64,000 nucleotides of DNA from DATFVA01 sp963839165 (lineage in GTDB: Bacteria; Bacteroidota; Ignavibacteria; Ignavibacteriales; Ignavibacteriaceae), in assembly GCA_963839165.1 (NCBI GenBank), contig CAWIUG010000005.1:1302001-1366000 (forward strand), given 5' to 3'. The notes below the pieces were generated by a model. It had not been told where the DNA came from. It made no database searches and saw nothing but the letters and a program-made list of their open reading frames with translations. Positions 9,058 to 17,753 of the stretch are shown here, one piece after another. Made by a program: the position numbers and the translations under genes. Position 1 is the stretch's first letter. Each line of letters starts with the position of its first letter.

Positions 9058-9190
9058 TTCAGGTGAGTCTCGTTCTCTGGAATCACCATTTTCTCCGCTC
9101 AAACAGGGCGAAGAGGCTTGACAAAAAGCAGAATTGGACTTATGTTTGGATTCCTTTTTTATAGGAATTGCACAGAAATTTTGCAATAAT

Positions 9191-9206
9191 CCCGGTCCTG
9201 ACCGGG
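9191..9206. repeat. Perfect hairpin CCCGGTC-CT-GACCGGG before tRNA-Asn
   Basis: A 7-bp perfect inverted repeat with a two-base centre lies seven bases upstream of the tRNA. There is no T-run after it, so it is not a typical terminator. It could be a transcript processing signal or a palindromic protein site; the role is unknown. Confidence 0.4.
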
Positions 9207-9212
9207 TAAAAT

Positions 9213-9284
9213 TCCGCGATAGCTCAATGGTGGAGCATCCGGCTGTTAACCGGAGGGTTGCAGGTTCGAGTCCTGCTCGCGGAG
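9213..9284 (+). tRNA. tRNA-Asn (GTT)
   Basis: A full cloverleaf can be read: acceptor TCCGCGA pairs with TCGCGGA, the D arm contains AGCTCAATGGTGGAGC, the anticodon stem TCCGG/CCGGA encloses the loop CTGTTAA (anticodon GTT, Asn), and the T arm GCAGG-TTCGAGT-CCTGC is standard. The discriminator is G at 9284. CCA is not encoded; the gene runs straight into CTGACC. A tRNA 3'-end-like sequence that does carry CCA lies 3.6 kb downstream (12895-12923). Confidence 0.95.
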
Positions 9285-9300
9285 CTGACCCTTCCAATAG

Positions 9301-9332
9301 TGCGAACCTCACTTAACTGGTTCGCATTTTTT
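9301..9332 (+). terminator. Rho-independent terminator after tRNA-Asn
   Basis: TGCGAACC and GGTTCGCA form a perfect 8-bp stem around a 10-base loop and are followed directly by TTTTTT (9327-9332). It lies 16 bases after the tRNA and would end its transcript. Confidence 0.85.
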
Positions 9333-9586
9333 ATTGAGTTCCAACTTTTTTCCAGCTGTCCATCACCCCGCATTTTAATAATTATAGTTCCATCTTTCTC
9401 GTTTTGATTAAAATTGGAGACAATTTCCTGAAAAAGTAGCTGGTTAAATTTGGATTTTTCTTCAGAGGATAGCATGTGATAAATTTTGATATAATCATCT
9501 AAAATCTGTCTTAATTTTTCTTTTTCAATTCTTTGGTTTGCGGCAAGATCTCGTTCTATCTCAAGATCCTGACTTCGATTTAAAAC
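9327..9586 (-). pseudogene. C-terminal remnant of a large serine recombinase
   Basis: Read on the minus strand from 9586 this frame gives about 85 residues: a charged coiled-coil-like segment (RSQDLEIERDLAANQRIEKE, then KLRQILDDYIKIY) followed by LSSEEKSKFNQLLFQEIV and a strand-rich tail (TIIIKMRGDG, EKSWNSIKN). That order matches the extreme C-terminus of large serine recombinases. A stop precedes it at 9587-9589, no catalytic or zinc-ribbon domain is present upstream, and the frame runs on through the terminator and antisense to the tRNA without a stop of its own. I read it as debris of an integration event next to the tRNA. Recognition is by pattern, not by search. Confidence 0.5.
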
Positions 9587-9718
9587 TTATGTAAGGAGAA
9601 GGTCTATCAGCGTTTTTTGATATCGACTTTCCACATTGTATGACAACCGTCTGACTATCGTATAACCAAACCTTCAATGATCACAAATTATAATCTAACA
9701 CGACCATCAATTACAATA

Positions 9719-10897
9719 TTAATTCAGTACATTCTCATGCAGCCAGTTAAGGATTATGTTATCCAGCCGGATCATTCTTTTTGTCTCCACACTTACGGGA
9801 GAATGACCGCAATCTGGAATTACCGCAATTCTGTAATCATTGTTTCCGCTAAGGGACATATAATGAATAATATTGTTTACGCTTGCCTCTGTGGGCACTA
9901 CCTCGTCAAGTCTCCCAAAGATTGCAAGCCATTTTTTGTTAAAGTGTCTTAGTTCTATTAGGTAGTCGTTGGGCAGCGAATACCACGTCGGCAGTACTAC
10001 GGCAAAATCGGGTATGCTGTCCATTTCCTCCTTGGTAAAAGGAAGAATCCAGCTCTCATGTTTCGTTCTCATCTCAGCAATTTCCGCATTGACTTTCTTA
10101 TGCTCCGCAGGATTATTTGAAGCCCAGGCCCTGATGGATTTTTCGTGAATATCCAGCACAGCCCTGTAAACCGAATCCTGCAGGTTCATGCTTTTAAGCC
10201 AACCCTTCTGTGCATTTATGCGGTCATCAACCGAGCTTACAACTGTTCCGGCGAAGCTTACCACAAAACTTATCTCCTCAAACCGGCTTGCCGCAAGCAC
10301 GGCAATCCTTCCTCCTTCACTTCCTCCTGCGACCCCGATTTTTGATGCGTCTATTCTTGAATGATTCGAAAGAAATTTTGCACAGCTGCCCGCATCCATT
10401 GCATAATCATCATATGTTGTTTTAGAAAACTCTCCTCCGGATTCACCGGTACCTCTCTTATCATGCACAAATGCAGCAATTCCGCAATGAGCAAGTATTG
10501 GCGCAAGCCAGTTGGACAAGGATTTTATGTTTTTTTCATTATTCCCCCCGCCGTTTGTAAGAACTATAAGGGGATGCTTACCGTTTCCAAGAGGCAAATA
10601 TAACCAGCCATTAATCATTACTTCTTCACCCGGGACTATTATTTTTTCAATAGTAAATGTAGTATCAGGTGTCCCGTACTGAGTTGAATCCAGTTTGCTT
10701 AAGTAACCTGTCTGATTTGTACGGTATCCGGCAAGACACTGAGGTGCTTTTAAGAGAATTCGAAGTTGATCCTCACTGTAAATATTTGCTGTATTTTTGA
10801 ATAATAATGTTGTCCCTTCTGGCATATTCTGCTGGCCTGTCAGATGTGTACAAAAAATAGCAGCCATATAAAATGCAGTAACAGTTTTAACGAACAT
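9719..10897 (-). CDS. Secreted alpha/beta hydrolase (dienelactone hydrolase/acetyl-xylan-esterase type)
   Basis: About 392 residues with a signal peptide (MFVKTVTAFYMAAIFCTHLTG). I use the ATG at 10897 because AGGAGG sits four bases upstream; the frame is open further but without a ribosome site. The alpha/beta-hydrolase core shows VLTNGGGNNEKN, VHDKRGTGES, the nucleophile elbow GGSEGG (serine in G-x-S-x-G), an acid candidate in IFGRLDEVVP and the histidine in IPDCGHSPV. It is probably a periplasmic or surface esterase or peptidase-like hydrolase; the substrate is unknown. It lies inside the possible tRNA-linked island and has no operon partner. Confidence 0.72.
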   Translation of the reverse strand: MFVKTVTAFYMAAIFCTHLTGQQNMPEGTTLLFKNTANIYSEDQLRILLKAPQCLAGYRTNQTGYLSKLDSTQYGTPDTTFTIEKIIVPGEEVMINGWLYLPLGNGKHPLIVLTNGGGNNEKNIKSLSNWLAPILAHCGIAAFVHDKRGTGESGGEFSKTTYDDYAMDAGSCAKFLSNHSRIDASKIGVAGGSEGGRIAVLAASRFEEISFVVSFAGTVVSSVDDRINAQKGWLKSMNLQDSVYRAVLDIHEKSIRAWASNNPAEHKKVNAEIAEMRTKHESWILPFTKEEMDSIPDFAVVLPTWYSLPNDYLIELRHFNKKWLAIFGRLDEVVPTEASVNNIIHYMSLSGNNDYRIAVIPDCGHSPVSVETKRMIRLDNIILNWLHENVLN

Positions 10898-11104
10898 AAA
10901 TCCTCCTGTTTTTATTAAAGATGTCATAGTTAAAAAAACAATTGCATCTGACAATAAAGATGATCTAACAGGAAAAAAGTTGCCTGCTGCTTTAACAGGA
11001 AGAGAACAGAGACTGTAAATTCACGTCCAAGCAGACTAAATCAGGAATTTTAATGAAATAAATATCTAATTTTAATCAATTCCGGTTTCTTAACATTCCT
11101 CTGT

Positions 11105-11459
11105 CTATCTGGAGACACAATTCGTTTTTATAAAATCAATATTTTTATATTTTACAATTGTTCCGAAATAAGACCATCTAGCAAATTCACTTACCTGGGG
11201 ATATTGGTTTTTGAGCGAAGGGCCCAAAGTATAAGGTGTCCATGGTGTGGTTGAATTGAAATCCTTGTCGGTGGTAGTAACTATGTATATATCGTCAAGC
11301 TTTTCATTGTATTTATCATTAGCTCAATTCATTCACTACGTAAAGTAAAACAATAAAGCTTGACGCCAGTCCGATAGCAAGCCCAATAATATTTATAGAA
11401 GAATAAAGTTTATTCTTATAAATATTCCTTAATGACAGTTTAATATAATTTTTCAACAT
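11105..11459 (-). pseudogene. Frameshifted, truncated MacB/FtsX-type ABC permease remnant
   Basis: From an ATG at 11459 the minus strand encodes an N-terminal MacB/FtsX permease: MLKNYIKLSLRNIYKNKLYS, then NIIGLAIGLASSFIVLLYVV and NELS, where a stop appears. Removing one A in AGCTAATGATAAA restores YDKYNEKLDDIYIV, then TPWTPYTLGPSLKN and YPQVSEFARWSYFG, the usual start of the periplasmic core domain of Bacteroidetes-type antimicrobial-peptide/lipoprotein permeases. The frame then ends at 11105, after ~115 residues of an ~800-residue family. It carries both a single-base insertion and a large 3' deletion, so it is not functional. Confidence 0.75.
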
Positions 11460-11534
11460 CCGATTCCCCGGTATTCGCAGATTTTCTTACCCAAAAAGTA
11501 ACCGTTTTTTATCTAACTAACCGGAAGATCTTCC

Positions 11535-12800
11535 TTATTTCATAAATGTCATCTTGTTATTTTGAACAAAGTCATTTACCCTCAAAGAATAAACATAAAC
11601 ACCTGAAGGAAGACTGCTTGCATCAAAACTAATTTCATATGATCCTGCTGATTTTACCTCGTATATAAGGACGGCTAATTCACTGCCAAGAAGGTCGAAA
11701 ACTTTCAACTGAACTAATCCGCCCTTCGGAAGTTGATATATAATTTTTGTAAAGGAGTTGAATGGGTTAGGATAATTCTGATATAAAATGTAAGAGCTTA
11801 ATTGAGAATATTCTTCTTCTTCCCTTTCCACAGAAACAGGTGTAGCACTTCTATATATTCCATAATTATGCACACTACAATATGCATATCCATCCTTATC
11901 AAAATATACGCTGTTTATAAATGAGGTGTATGGCAAACTACCCGGGAGGCCTGAATTTATTATCTGCCAGCTGTCACCATAATCAGTCGACATTATTAAA
12001 CCCTCCTCTTCAGCCCCTGCCATTATATATCCGCCTGGTTTTGTTGTAACATATCTTATCCAGCCGTGTCTTATAGATTCCCAGTTATCTCCCAAATCAT
12101 TAGTTCTGTATATACCTGATCTTCTTGTTCCCAGATAAATATATCCTTCGCCAGATAGAGTTAAATTCATAAAGTAGTCAGTAGCAGGGGGAATACCATT
12201 AGTCACAAGTTCCCACGATGAACCATTATCATCTGATCTAAATATTTCAGAAAAAGTAGCGGCAAATAATTTACCATCTTTAGATCTGGCTATGTCAACT
12301 ATTTCATTATCTGGATCAGGACTGGGACCTAATTTTAACCAATTTTCTCCTTCATCAACTGATAAATAGACTCCATCATATATACTTGCAAAAATGCTAT
12401 CAGAGTTTTTCAAGATTTTAGTACAAGAATTAATTGATGCACCTGTATTTTTTTGTTCCCAGGTTTTTGAGCCATCAGTAGATTTATAAATACCCCCGCT
12501 TTCACTATCACCCCAACCTGAAACGAGGACATCATTATTATCCAGAATCAATATGCTGCTGACATTAACATAGCCGCTGTCATTAATCTCCCCATAAGAA
12601 TCCCAGGTTTCCCCAAAATCATCTGAATAAAAAACAGAATCACCAAATCCCTGCCATTCCGTTGAATAAAGCCTGCCTGAATTGTCTTGGGTAATATTTG
12701 CTATAAAAAATCCATCAAGACCAATATATTCCCAGTATTCCTGTGCGAATGTTGTATGAGCGAATACTATGATAACAAAAATTAAAATATTCGACTTCAT
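11535..12800 (-). CDS. Secreted Asp-box/BNR-repeat protein with T9SS type A sorting domain
   Basis: 421 residues: a signal peptide ending at TTFAQ, then repeats of S-x-D-x-G-x-T/S-W (FYSDDFGETW, YKSTDGSKTW, FRSDDNGSSW, YRTNDLGDNW, MSTDYGDSW), the Asp-box signature of BNR/sialidase-like beta-propellers. It ends in QNYPNPFNSFTKI, then ELAVLIYEVKSAGSYEISFD and SGVYVYSLR, a type IX secretion C-terminal domain. It would be exported across the outer membrane and attached or released. No enzyme motif beyond the propeller is visible. It sits downstream of the broken permease and may have arrived with the same island. Confidence 0.82.
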   Translation of the reverse strand: MKSNILIFVIIVFAHTTFAQEYWEYIGLDGFFIANITQDNSGRLYSTEWQGFGDSVFYSDDFGETWDSYGEINDSGYVNVSSILILDNNDVLVSGWGDSESGGIYKSTDGSKTWEQKNTGASINSCTKILKNSDSIFASIYDGVYLSVDEGENWLKLGPSPDPDNEIVDIARSKDGKLFAATFSEIFRSDDNGSSWELVTNGIPPATDYFMNLTLSGEGYIYLGTRRSGIYRTNDLGDNWESIRHGWIRYVTTKPGGYIMAGAEEEGLIMSTDYGDSWQIINSGLPGSLPYTSFINSVYFDKDGYAYCSVHNYGIYRSATPVSVEREEEEYSQLSSYILYQNYPNPFNSFTKIIYQLPKGGLVQLKVFDLLGSELAVLIYEVKSAGSYEISFDASSLPSGVYVYSLRVNDFVQNNKMTFMK

Positions 12801-12894
12801 ATTTTTAAAGTATTTTTTTAGTTATTTATAGTTAGTATCATATGATACTACATAATTAACAGTATTTTCTGAATTTTCAAAATTATGATATTTT

Positions 12895-12923
12895 TTCGAG
12901 TTCTCTTTTCGTTCGCGGAGCCA
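12895..12923 (+). repeat. tRNA 3'-end-like sequence (possible right junction of tRNA-Asn island)
   Basis: TTCGAGT followed by TCGCGGAG repeats the T-loop and acceptor end of the tRNA-Asn at 9213-9284, here with CCA encoded (TCGCGGAGCCA) but with six extra bases between the two blocks. No 5' tRNA half is present. Four bases further lies a plus-strand terminator although no plus-strand gene precedes it. This fits the displaced original tRNA 3' end after insertion of DNA into the tRNA gene. Confidence 0.45.
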
Positions 12924-12926
12924 ATC

Positions 12927-12953
12927 AAGCCCTTATCCTCTAAGGGCTTTTTT
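12927..12953 (+). terminator. Rho-independent terminator, orphan on plus strand
   Basis: AAGCCCTTA and TAAGGGCTT form a 9-bp stem with loop TCCTC, running into TTTTTT. The genes on both sides are on the minus strand, so its natural client is missing; it may be the original terminator of the tRNA-Asn gene. Confidence 0.8.
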
Positions 12954-13095
12954 GTTAGAAAAAGGGAGATAAATGGGGTTACTGGCTTCCAGCGTCATCA
13001 TAGTGAAACCGCTGGATTCCTCTCCCCGAGATATTCATACTTACGGGTAAATTTCTAAAATCGTATTGAATGAATGATGTCTAACATTTGCCCCC

Positions 13096-13689
13096 TTATA
13101 CTTCGATAGAACCTGTCTTTACTTTTCCTGCTCGCTTGTAATTCGCAATAATCACTCCGCTCGGTGTAATCGTACTCTCCTCTAATGTAAAGGCCGCTGG
13201 AATCGGGCCATCGTCAAATAACTTTTTCCCTTCACCGAGTGTTAATGGGAAAATTTTTAGCCAGAGTTCGTCCACTAAATCATTCTTAAGCAGCAGCTGA
13301 ATAAGCTTTCCACTCCCCCAAACCTGAATATCAGAACCTTCTGAATCCGTGAGACTTTTTATATCTTTTAAGTTTTTAATGAAAACTGTGTTTTTCCAAT
13401 CTGTCTTTTCCACGGTATTGGATATGACGTATTTTGTACCATCATTGATACCAGGCCAAAAGTCTCCATGTTTAGGCCAGTATGGAGCCCAAATCTCAAA
13501 TGTTTTTCTTCCCAGAAGGTAATCTGCGGGTCTCAGCTCTTTTGCCATGATCTTACCGAACACTTCGTCAGAATAAGATACGGTCCAGCCGCCATATTTG
13601 AAATTATCTGAAGTATCTTCCTCTGGTCCGCCAGGTGCCTGCATTACTCCATCTAGTGTGATCATTGATATTACTATTATTTTTCTCAT
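13096..13689 (-). CDS. Dihydrofolate-reductase-family protein (RibD C-terminal-like)
   Basis: 197 residues of the DHFR/RibD reductase fold: MRKIIVISMITLDGVMQAPG at the start, ADYLLGRKTFEIW near 55, KYVISNTVEKTDW near 87, and IQVWGSGKLIQLLLKNDLVDELWL near 120-143. These are the standard motifs of the YwjB/YyaP-type 'dihydrofolate reductase family' proteins, which bind NADPH but whose substrate is unknown. It is a single gene, divergent from the neighbouring PEP-mutase-family gene. It is not expected to be the housekeeping FolA. Confidence 0.8.
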   Translation of the reverse strand: MRKIIVISMITLDGVMQAPGGPEEDTSDNFKYGGWTVSYSDEVFGKIMAKELRPADYLLGRKTFEIWAPYWPKHGDFWPGINDGTKYVISNTVEKTDWKNTVFIKNLKDIKSLTDSEGSDIQVWGSGKLIQLLLKNDLVDELWLKIFPLTLGEGKKLFDDGPIPAAFTLEESTITPSGVIIANYKRAGKVKTGSIEV

Positions 13690-13833
13690 ATCTTCCTCTT
13701 TGTTAAATTTAAGTTACCTTTGCCATTTAACATCAGTAATCTATAAGTAAATTGGAAAGAAGGAAAGGGATATATACGCCAATCTTAATGGTTGATTGCG
13801 GCATAAATTCATTAATTATGAAAGGACAACTAT

Positions 13834-14727
13834 ATGGTTCCGGGTATTCAAAAAGAAAAAGCTGAACTGTTCTTGAAATTTCATCACGACAAAGAAATTC
13901 TGGTCTTGTTAAACTCGTGGGATAATGGCAGTTCCAGATTAATAGAAGCAAGCGGCTATAAAGCTGTAGCAACAACAAGTATGGGGATAGCTGCCTCTTT
14001 AGGCTATCCTGACAGCCAGGTAATACAATTGTCAGAGATGATTGAAGCTATTAGGGGAATCGTAAATGGTGTAAAGGTTCCTGTAACGGTAGATATAGAA
14101 GCTGGATATGGAAATAATATAGATGAAATAATTGATTCTGTTAAAAAGATAATTGCAACAGGCATTGTTGGGATAAACATTGAAGATAGTATTGATCTAA
14201 ATCCCGTACTTCTTGACGAGATGGAATTTTGTGAGAGAATATCAGCTATTCGCTCTTTATCAGATTCGCTGGGTTTTCATTTAGTAATTAATGCAAGAAC
14301 GGATTCGTTTTATACTTCCTCTGGCTCCCAAAGAGAAAAATTATCTGAATCAATTAGACGCGGCAATAAATACCGGGAAGCTGGTGCCGACTGCATATTT
14401 GTTCAGCCCGTATGGGATAAAGAAACGATTTCAACGTTGGTTAGGGAAATTGATGCCCCGATTAATATTCTTTCAAATCCAGGGATTGGGGCAGGCGTAC
14501 CTCCAACAGTAAGAGAACTGCAGGATTTAGGAGTTGCCCGGTTAAGTCTTGGTTCAGCTTTGATGAAAGCGACGCTGGCCTTGATGAAAAAAGTGGCCGA
14601 CGAGCTGAGGGAAAAAGGAACATACAATATTTTGTTAGATGCTTTAACACCGCTTCCGGATGCTGCGATGGCCTATAAAATGGCAATAGGGTTGTGGCCG
14701 GATTTAAAATCTCCCTTCGGCTTGTGA
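13834..14727 (+). CDS. Isocitrate lyase/PEP mutase superfamily enzyme
   Basis: 297 residues with the PEP-mutase/ICL barrel motifs: LLNSWDNGSSRLIEASGYKA near 28-47, TTSMGIAASLGYPD, TVDIEAGYGN near 89-98 (metal-binding Asp/Glu), GINIEDS near 118, and INARTDSF near 151. The cysteine of the isocitrate/methylisocitrate lyase signature (KKCGH) is absent, which points to the oxaloacetate-decarboxylase/PEP-mutase-like branch of broad or unknown function. The start ATG is preceded by AAAGGA at seven bases. It has no obvious operon partner. Confidence 0.78.
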   Translation: MVPGIQKEKAELFLKFHHDKEILVLLNSWDNGSSRLIEASGYKAVATTSMGIAASLGYPDSQVIQLSEMIEAIRGIVNGVKVPVTVDIEAGYGNNIDEIIDSVKKIIATGIVGINIEDSIDLNPVLLDEMEFCERISAIRSLSDSLGFHLVINARTDSFYTSSGSQREKLSESIRRGNKYREAGADCIFVQPVWDKETISTLVREIDAPINILSNPGIGAGVPPTVRELQDLGVARLSLGSALMKATLALMKKVADELREKGTYNILLDALTPLPDAAMAYKMAIGLWPDLKSPFGL

Positions 14728-14883
14728 TAGATTAGCAATTGATTCTTAACATGGAATAAGGTAATATAATGTTCGCATCGGAAGGGATTAAGAGAGCCTG
14801 AATAAATTCGAGATATTCCATCCCAAAAGCTTAATCACCAATTACTGAACACTTAGCACGAATATTTTCTGGGAACGGTTATA

Positions 14884-15756
14884 ATGTCAGAGAATGACAA
14901 AATAATTAAAGAAGTCTCCTGCAAAGTTTTACTGATTCTTTTTAATGCCGCAAAAAAGAAAAATATAGAATTATGTACAGTACTGGATGGAATCCCTTAT
15001 GAATTGTCATATTTATTAAACAGGAAAGAACGGATCAAATGGCATGTTTACTGTAAATTGGTAGATAATCTCAAACCATATTTTGGTACTGCTGAATTTG
15101 AACAAATGGGGAGCGATTATTTTAAAAATGATCATTATATAGAAGGATACATTTTTTCTTTCGTGTTTTTTTCACCTGCGATATTGGCAAATGTTCTAAG
15201 GGAGCAACTGCTAAAATCCGGCCAGGCAATCCTCAAACCAATGTTTGCGTGTTTTACTCCTCAATGGGAACTTCTTGACAAAAACAAGATGCGAATTGAA
15301 ATAAATCTTAACCCGGGATATGAACATTGCCCCGAATGGTTTTATATGAGTAAAGGCCTATGGATGCAACTCGGAAAATTGGTAGGGTTAAAAGGTTTCA
15401 ATATTGATTTATCGATCACACAATACGGAGGTGTTTATACTGTATCCTGGAATAATGAAGGAATCTGGATGAAGCTGAAGAAATGGTTTCACTGGCTGTT
15501 TAATATTCGAAAAGCGTTTATTGAATTAAATGAATCGCATGAGGAATTATTGAACAACTACAATAAATTGGAGGAATCAAGAAGACTGCTTCAAAGACAG
15601 ACTAAATTGCTGAATACCGCATATAATATAACCCGGTCCATCCGTCATACCCTGGATGTTAATAAAACACTTAATGCTATTACGAACGCTCTCGTAAATG
15701 ACGCCGGCTTCTCCTCGGCCAGGGTAAAACTTATTAAAGATATTGAGGGGAAATAG
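14884..15756 (+). CDS. N-terminal part of a frameshifted hybrid histidine kinase (sensor and start of GAF)
   Basis: 290 residues. Residues 1-200 form a soluble sensor domain I cannot name (CKVLLILFNAAKKKNIELCT, RKERIKWHVYCKLVDNL, GYEHCPEWFYMSKGLW). A coiled coil follows (NESHEELLNNYNKLEESRRL), then ITNALVNDAGFSSARVKLI, the first half of a GAF domain. The frame stops in the middle of GAF after DIEGK, at GAG GGG AAA TAG. The next frame continues the GAF and the kinase, so the two belong together. There is no signal peptide or membrane segment, so sensing is probably cytoplasmic. Confidence 0.7.
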   Translation: MSENDKIIKEVSCKVLLILFNAAKKKNIELCTVLDGIPYELSYLLNRKERIKWHVYCKLVDNLKPYFGTAEFEQMGSDYFKNDHYIEGYIFSFVFFSPAILANVLREQLLKSGQAILKPMFACFTPQWELLDKNKMRIEINLNPGYEHCPEWFYMSKGLWMQLGKLVGLKGFNIDLSITQYGGVYTVSWNNEGIWMKLKKWFHWLFNIRKAFIELNESHEELLNNYNKLEESRRLLQRQTKLLNTAYNITRSIRHTLDVNKTLNAITNALVNDAGFSSARVKLIKDIEGK

Positions 15757-17635
15757 TATTAATGAGGAAGCATTTACAAACATAACCGAAAAAGGTGTAA
15801 TCCCTGTTAATTATGATATCATTATTGACGACCAAAAAAAAGGAGAAATGATTATCTATCCCGGAAAAGATATGGGTATTCAGGTTATGGATGAACTTCT
15901 AAAATATATGCTGCCTATTATAAATATCTCGATTCATGATTCACTCGTTTTAAGAGCTGTTACAGACTATAGAGATAATCTCGAAATAAAAGTTAATGAA
16001 AGAACCACTGAACTTAGAAATGCCCAGGATAAATTATCTGAGATAATAAATGATCAGAGCAGGTTCTTCACAAATATTTCACATGAATTCAGAACGCCGC
16101 TAACATTAATCCTTGGACCTTCCAGTCAGATATTGAACCTGACAGAAGATAATAAAATTAAAGAATATGCATATCTTATTAACAAAAATGCAGTAAAGAT
16201 GAACAGGTTGGCGGATCAGCTTCTGGATATATCAAAAATTGAAGTGGGGAAAATGAAACTGGAAACTAGCAAACAAAATATTATTCCAGTAATACGAAGA
16301 ATTATTTACTCATTTAAATCATTTGCCGAGAAGAAAAACATATCTCTTACTTTTAATGGAAATAGTAAGGAAGTAATAATGTATTTTGATGAGGATAAAG
16401 TTGATAAGATTATAAGTAACCTTTTATCCAATGCTTTTAAGTTCACCCCGGATGGAGGCTTTGTTAGTGTTGAAACTAAAATTAAATCCATAGAGGTTGA
16501 AACACAAAATAAGGAGTTTATAGAGATTATCATTTCAGACAATGGTGTTGGGATAGCTGAAAGTAATCTTGGAAAAATATTTGACCGTTTCTACCAGGTA
16601 GATAACGGAATATCTAATGCATATGAGGGAACTGGTGTGGGATTGTCTCTCACAAAAGAATTGGTAGAGATTCATAAAGGTTTAATAACTGTTAAAAGTA
16701 AAGAAGGTGAAGGATCGTCCTTCAGTATTTTACTCCCTCTGGGAAAAGCACACTTACAGAGTACAGAAATTATTAGCAAAATTCAGAAGGAACCCGTTGA
16801 TATAACAGAAAAGGAACTTTCCCCCACGTACAATTATCAGGACTCGTCCTTTCAATTAAATGAAGGTAATGATAAACCCCTTTTATTAGTTATCGAAGAT
16901 AACTCTGATGTCAGGAAATATATTGTTGAAGTATTGCACGACCATTATCAGACGGCGGAAGCTTTCGATGGTGAGGAGGGCCTTGAAAAAGCATTTGATC
17001 TTATCCCCGATCTGATTATCAGTGATATAATGATGCCTAAGATCGATGGGACACAATTATGCCATTCGCTGAAAACTGATTCAAGAACCTGTCATATACC
17101 TTTAGTTTTACTTACAGCCAAAGCAACTCTGAGAGACAAGATCGAAGGATTGGAAAACGGTGCGGATGATTATATCATGAAACCGTTTGAATCCCGGGAG
17201 TTGAAAGCAAGAATAAAAAATCTCCTCGAGCAGAGAAAAAGAATACATACACATTTTCAGAAATACGAAATTATATTGAATGATAACAACTTCACCTCAT
17301 TAGACCAGAAATACTTAAAAAATGTCCTCGAGGTTATTAATCAGAATATATCAGATGAGAATTTCAGCGTTGAAATTCTGGCTGAAAACCTGGCGATGAG
17401 CAGATCATTGCTTCATAAAAAACTCAACGCCTTAATTGGTGAATCTCCCGGTGAATTGATAAAAAGAATCCGACTCAACAAGGCAGCAAAGCTTATTGAA
17501 CGAAAATTCGGGAATATATCCGAGATAGCACTACAGGTTGGATTCAGCAATCCCTCACATTTTGCAGAATGTTTCTTTAAACAATTCGGTTTCAAACCCT
17601 CCCGATATCATAAAAATACAATTGAACATCCGTAA
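15743..17635 (+). CDS. Kinase/receiver/AraC-output part of the frameshifted hybrid histidine kinase
   Basis: Numbered from the first codon at 15743: end of GAF (about 10-60), coiled-coil linker, HisKA with phospho-acceptor His114 (SHEFRTPL), HATPase with N-box SNLLSNAFKF at 225-234 and DNGVGIAE at 266-273, receiver domain from 379 with Asp428 (IISDIMMPK), and a C-terminal AraC-type HTH (about 520-625; SRSLLHKKLNALIGESPGEL, FSNPSHFAECFFKQFGFKPS). This is a one-protein two-component system that senses, phosphorelays and binds DNA. Removing one base in GGGGAAA (about 15747-15753) joins it to the preceding frame. It could be translated alone from a TTG, but that would leave half a GAF domain. Confidence 0.82.
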   Translation: MRGNSINEEAFTNITEKGVIPVNYDIIIDDQKKGEMIIYPGKDMGIQVMDELLKYMLPIINISIHDSLVLRAVTDYRDNLEIKVNERTTELRNAQDKLSEIINDQSRFFTNISHEFRTPLTLILGPSSQILNLTEDNKIKEYAYLINKNAVKMNRLADQLLDISKIEVGKMKLETSKQNIIPVIRRIIYSFKSFAEKKNISLTFNGNSKEVIMYFDEDKVDKIISNLLSNAFKFTPDGGFVSVETKIKSIEVETQNKEFIEIIISDNGVGIAESNLGKIFDRFYQVDNGISNAYEGTGVGLSLTKELVEIHKGLITVKSKEGEGSSFSILLPLGKAHLQSTEIISKIQKEPVDITEKELSPTYNYQDSSFQLNEGNDKPLLLVIEDNSDVRKYIVEVLHDHYQTAEAFDGEEGLEKAFDLIPDLIISDIMMPKIDGTQLCHSLKTDSRTCHIPLVLLTAKATLRDKIEGLENGADDYIMKPFESRELKARIKNLLEQRKRIHTHFQKYEIILNDNNFTSLDQKYLKNVLEVINQNISDENFSVEILAENLAMSRSLLHKKLNALIGESPGELIKRIRLNKAAKLIERKFGNISEIALQVGFSNPSHFAECFFKQFGFKPSRYHKNTIEHP

Positions 17636-17715
17636 ACCTGTACCTTCCCCATAAAAGACAAAATCCGTATTTATTTCCTCAAAACTGGTAGATAAAAACC
17701 CTCAAAAATTTATTA

Positions 17716-17734
17716 TTGTAAGTTCAAATTACAA
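17716..17734 (+). promoter_or_regulatory. Inverted repeat TTGTAA-N7-TTACAA before the small lipoprotein gene
   Basis: A perfect 6-bp inverted repeat with a 7-base centre lies 20 bases ahead of the start codon of the next gene, before its AAGGAGG ribosome site. It could be an operator, for example for the AraC-output hybrid kinase just upstream, or a short hairpin in the leader. Confidence 0.35.
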
Positions 17735-17753
17735 AACCGAAGGAGGCTCTAAA

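Noticed and set aside
13834..14727. Isocitrate or methylisocitrate lyase
   Set aside because: The catalytic KKCGH-type motif is missing; only the superfamily can be named.
15577..15783. Minus-strand frame over the kinase frameshift
   Set aside because: It is a shadow of the coiled-coil/GAF coding sequence and does not explain the split.
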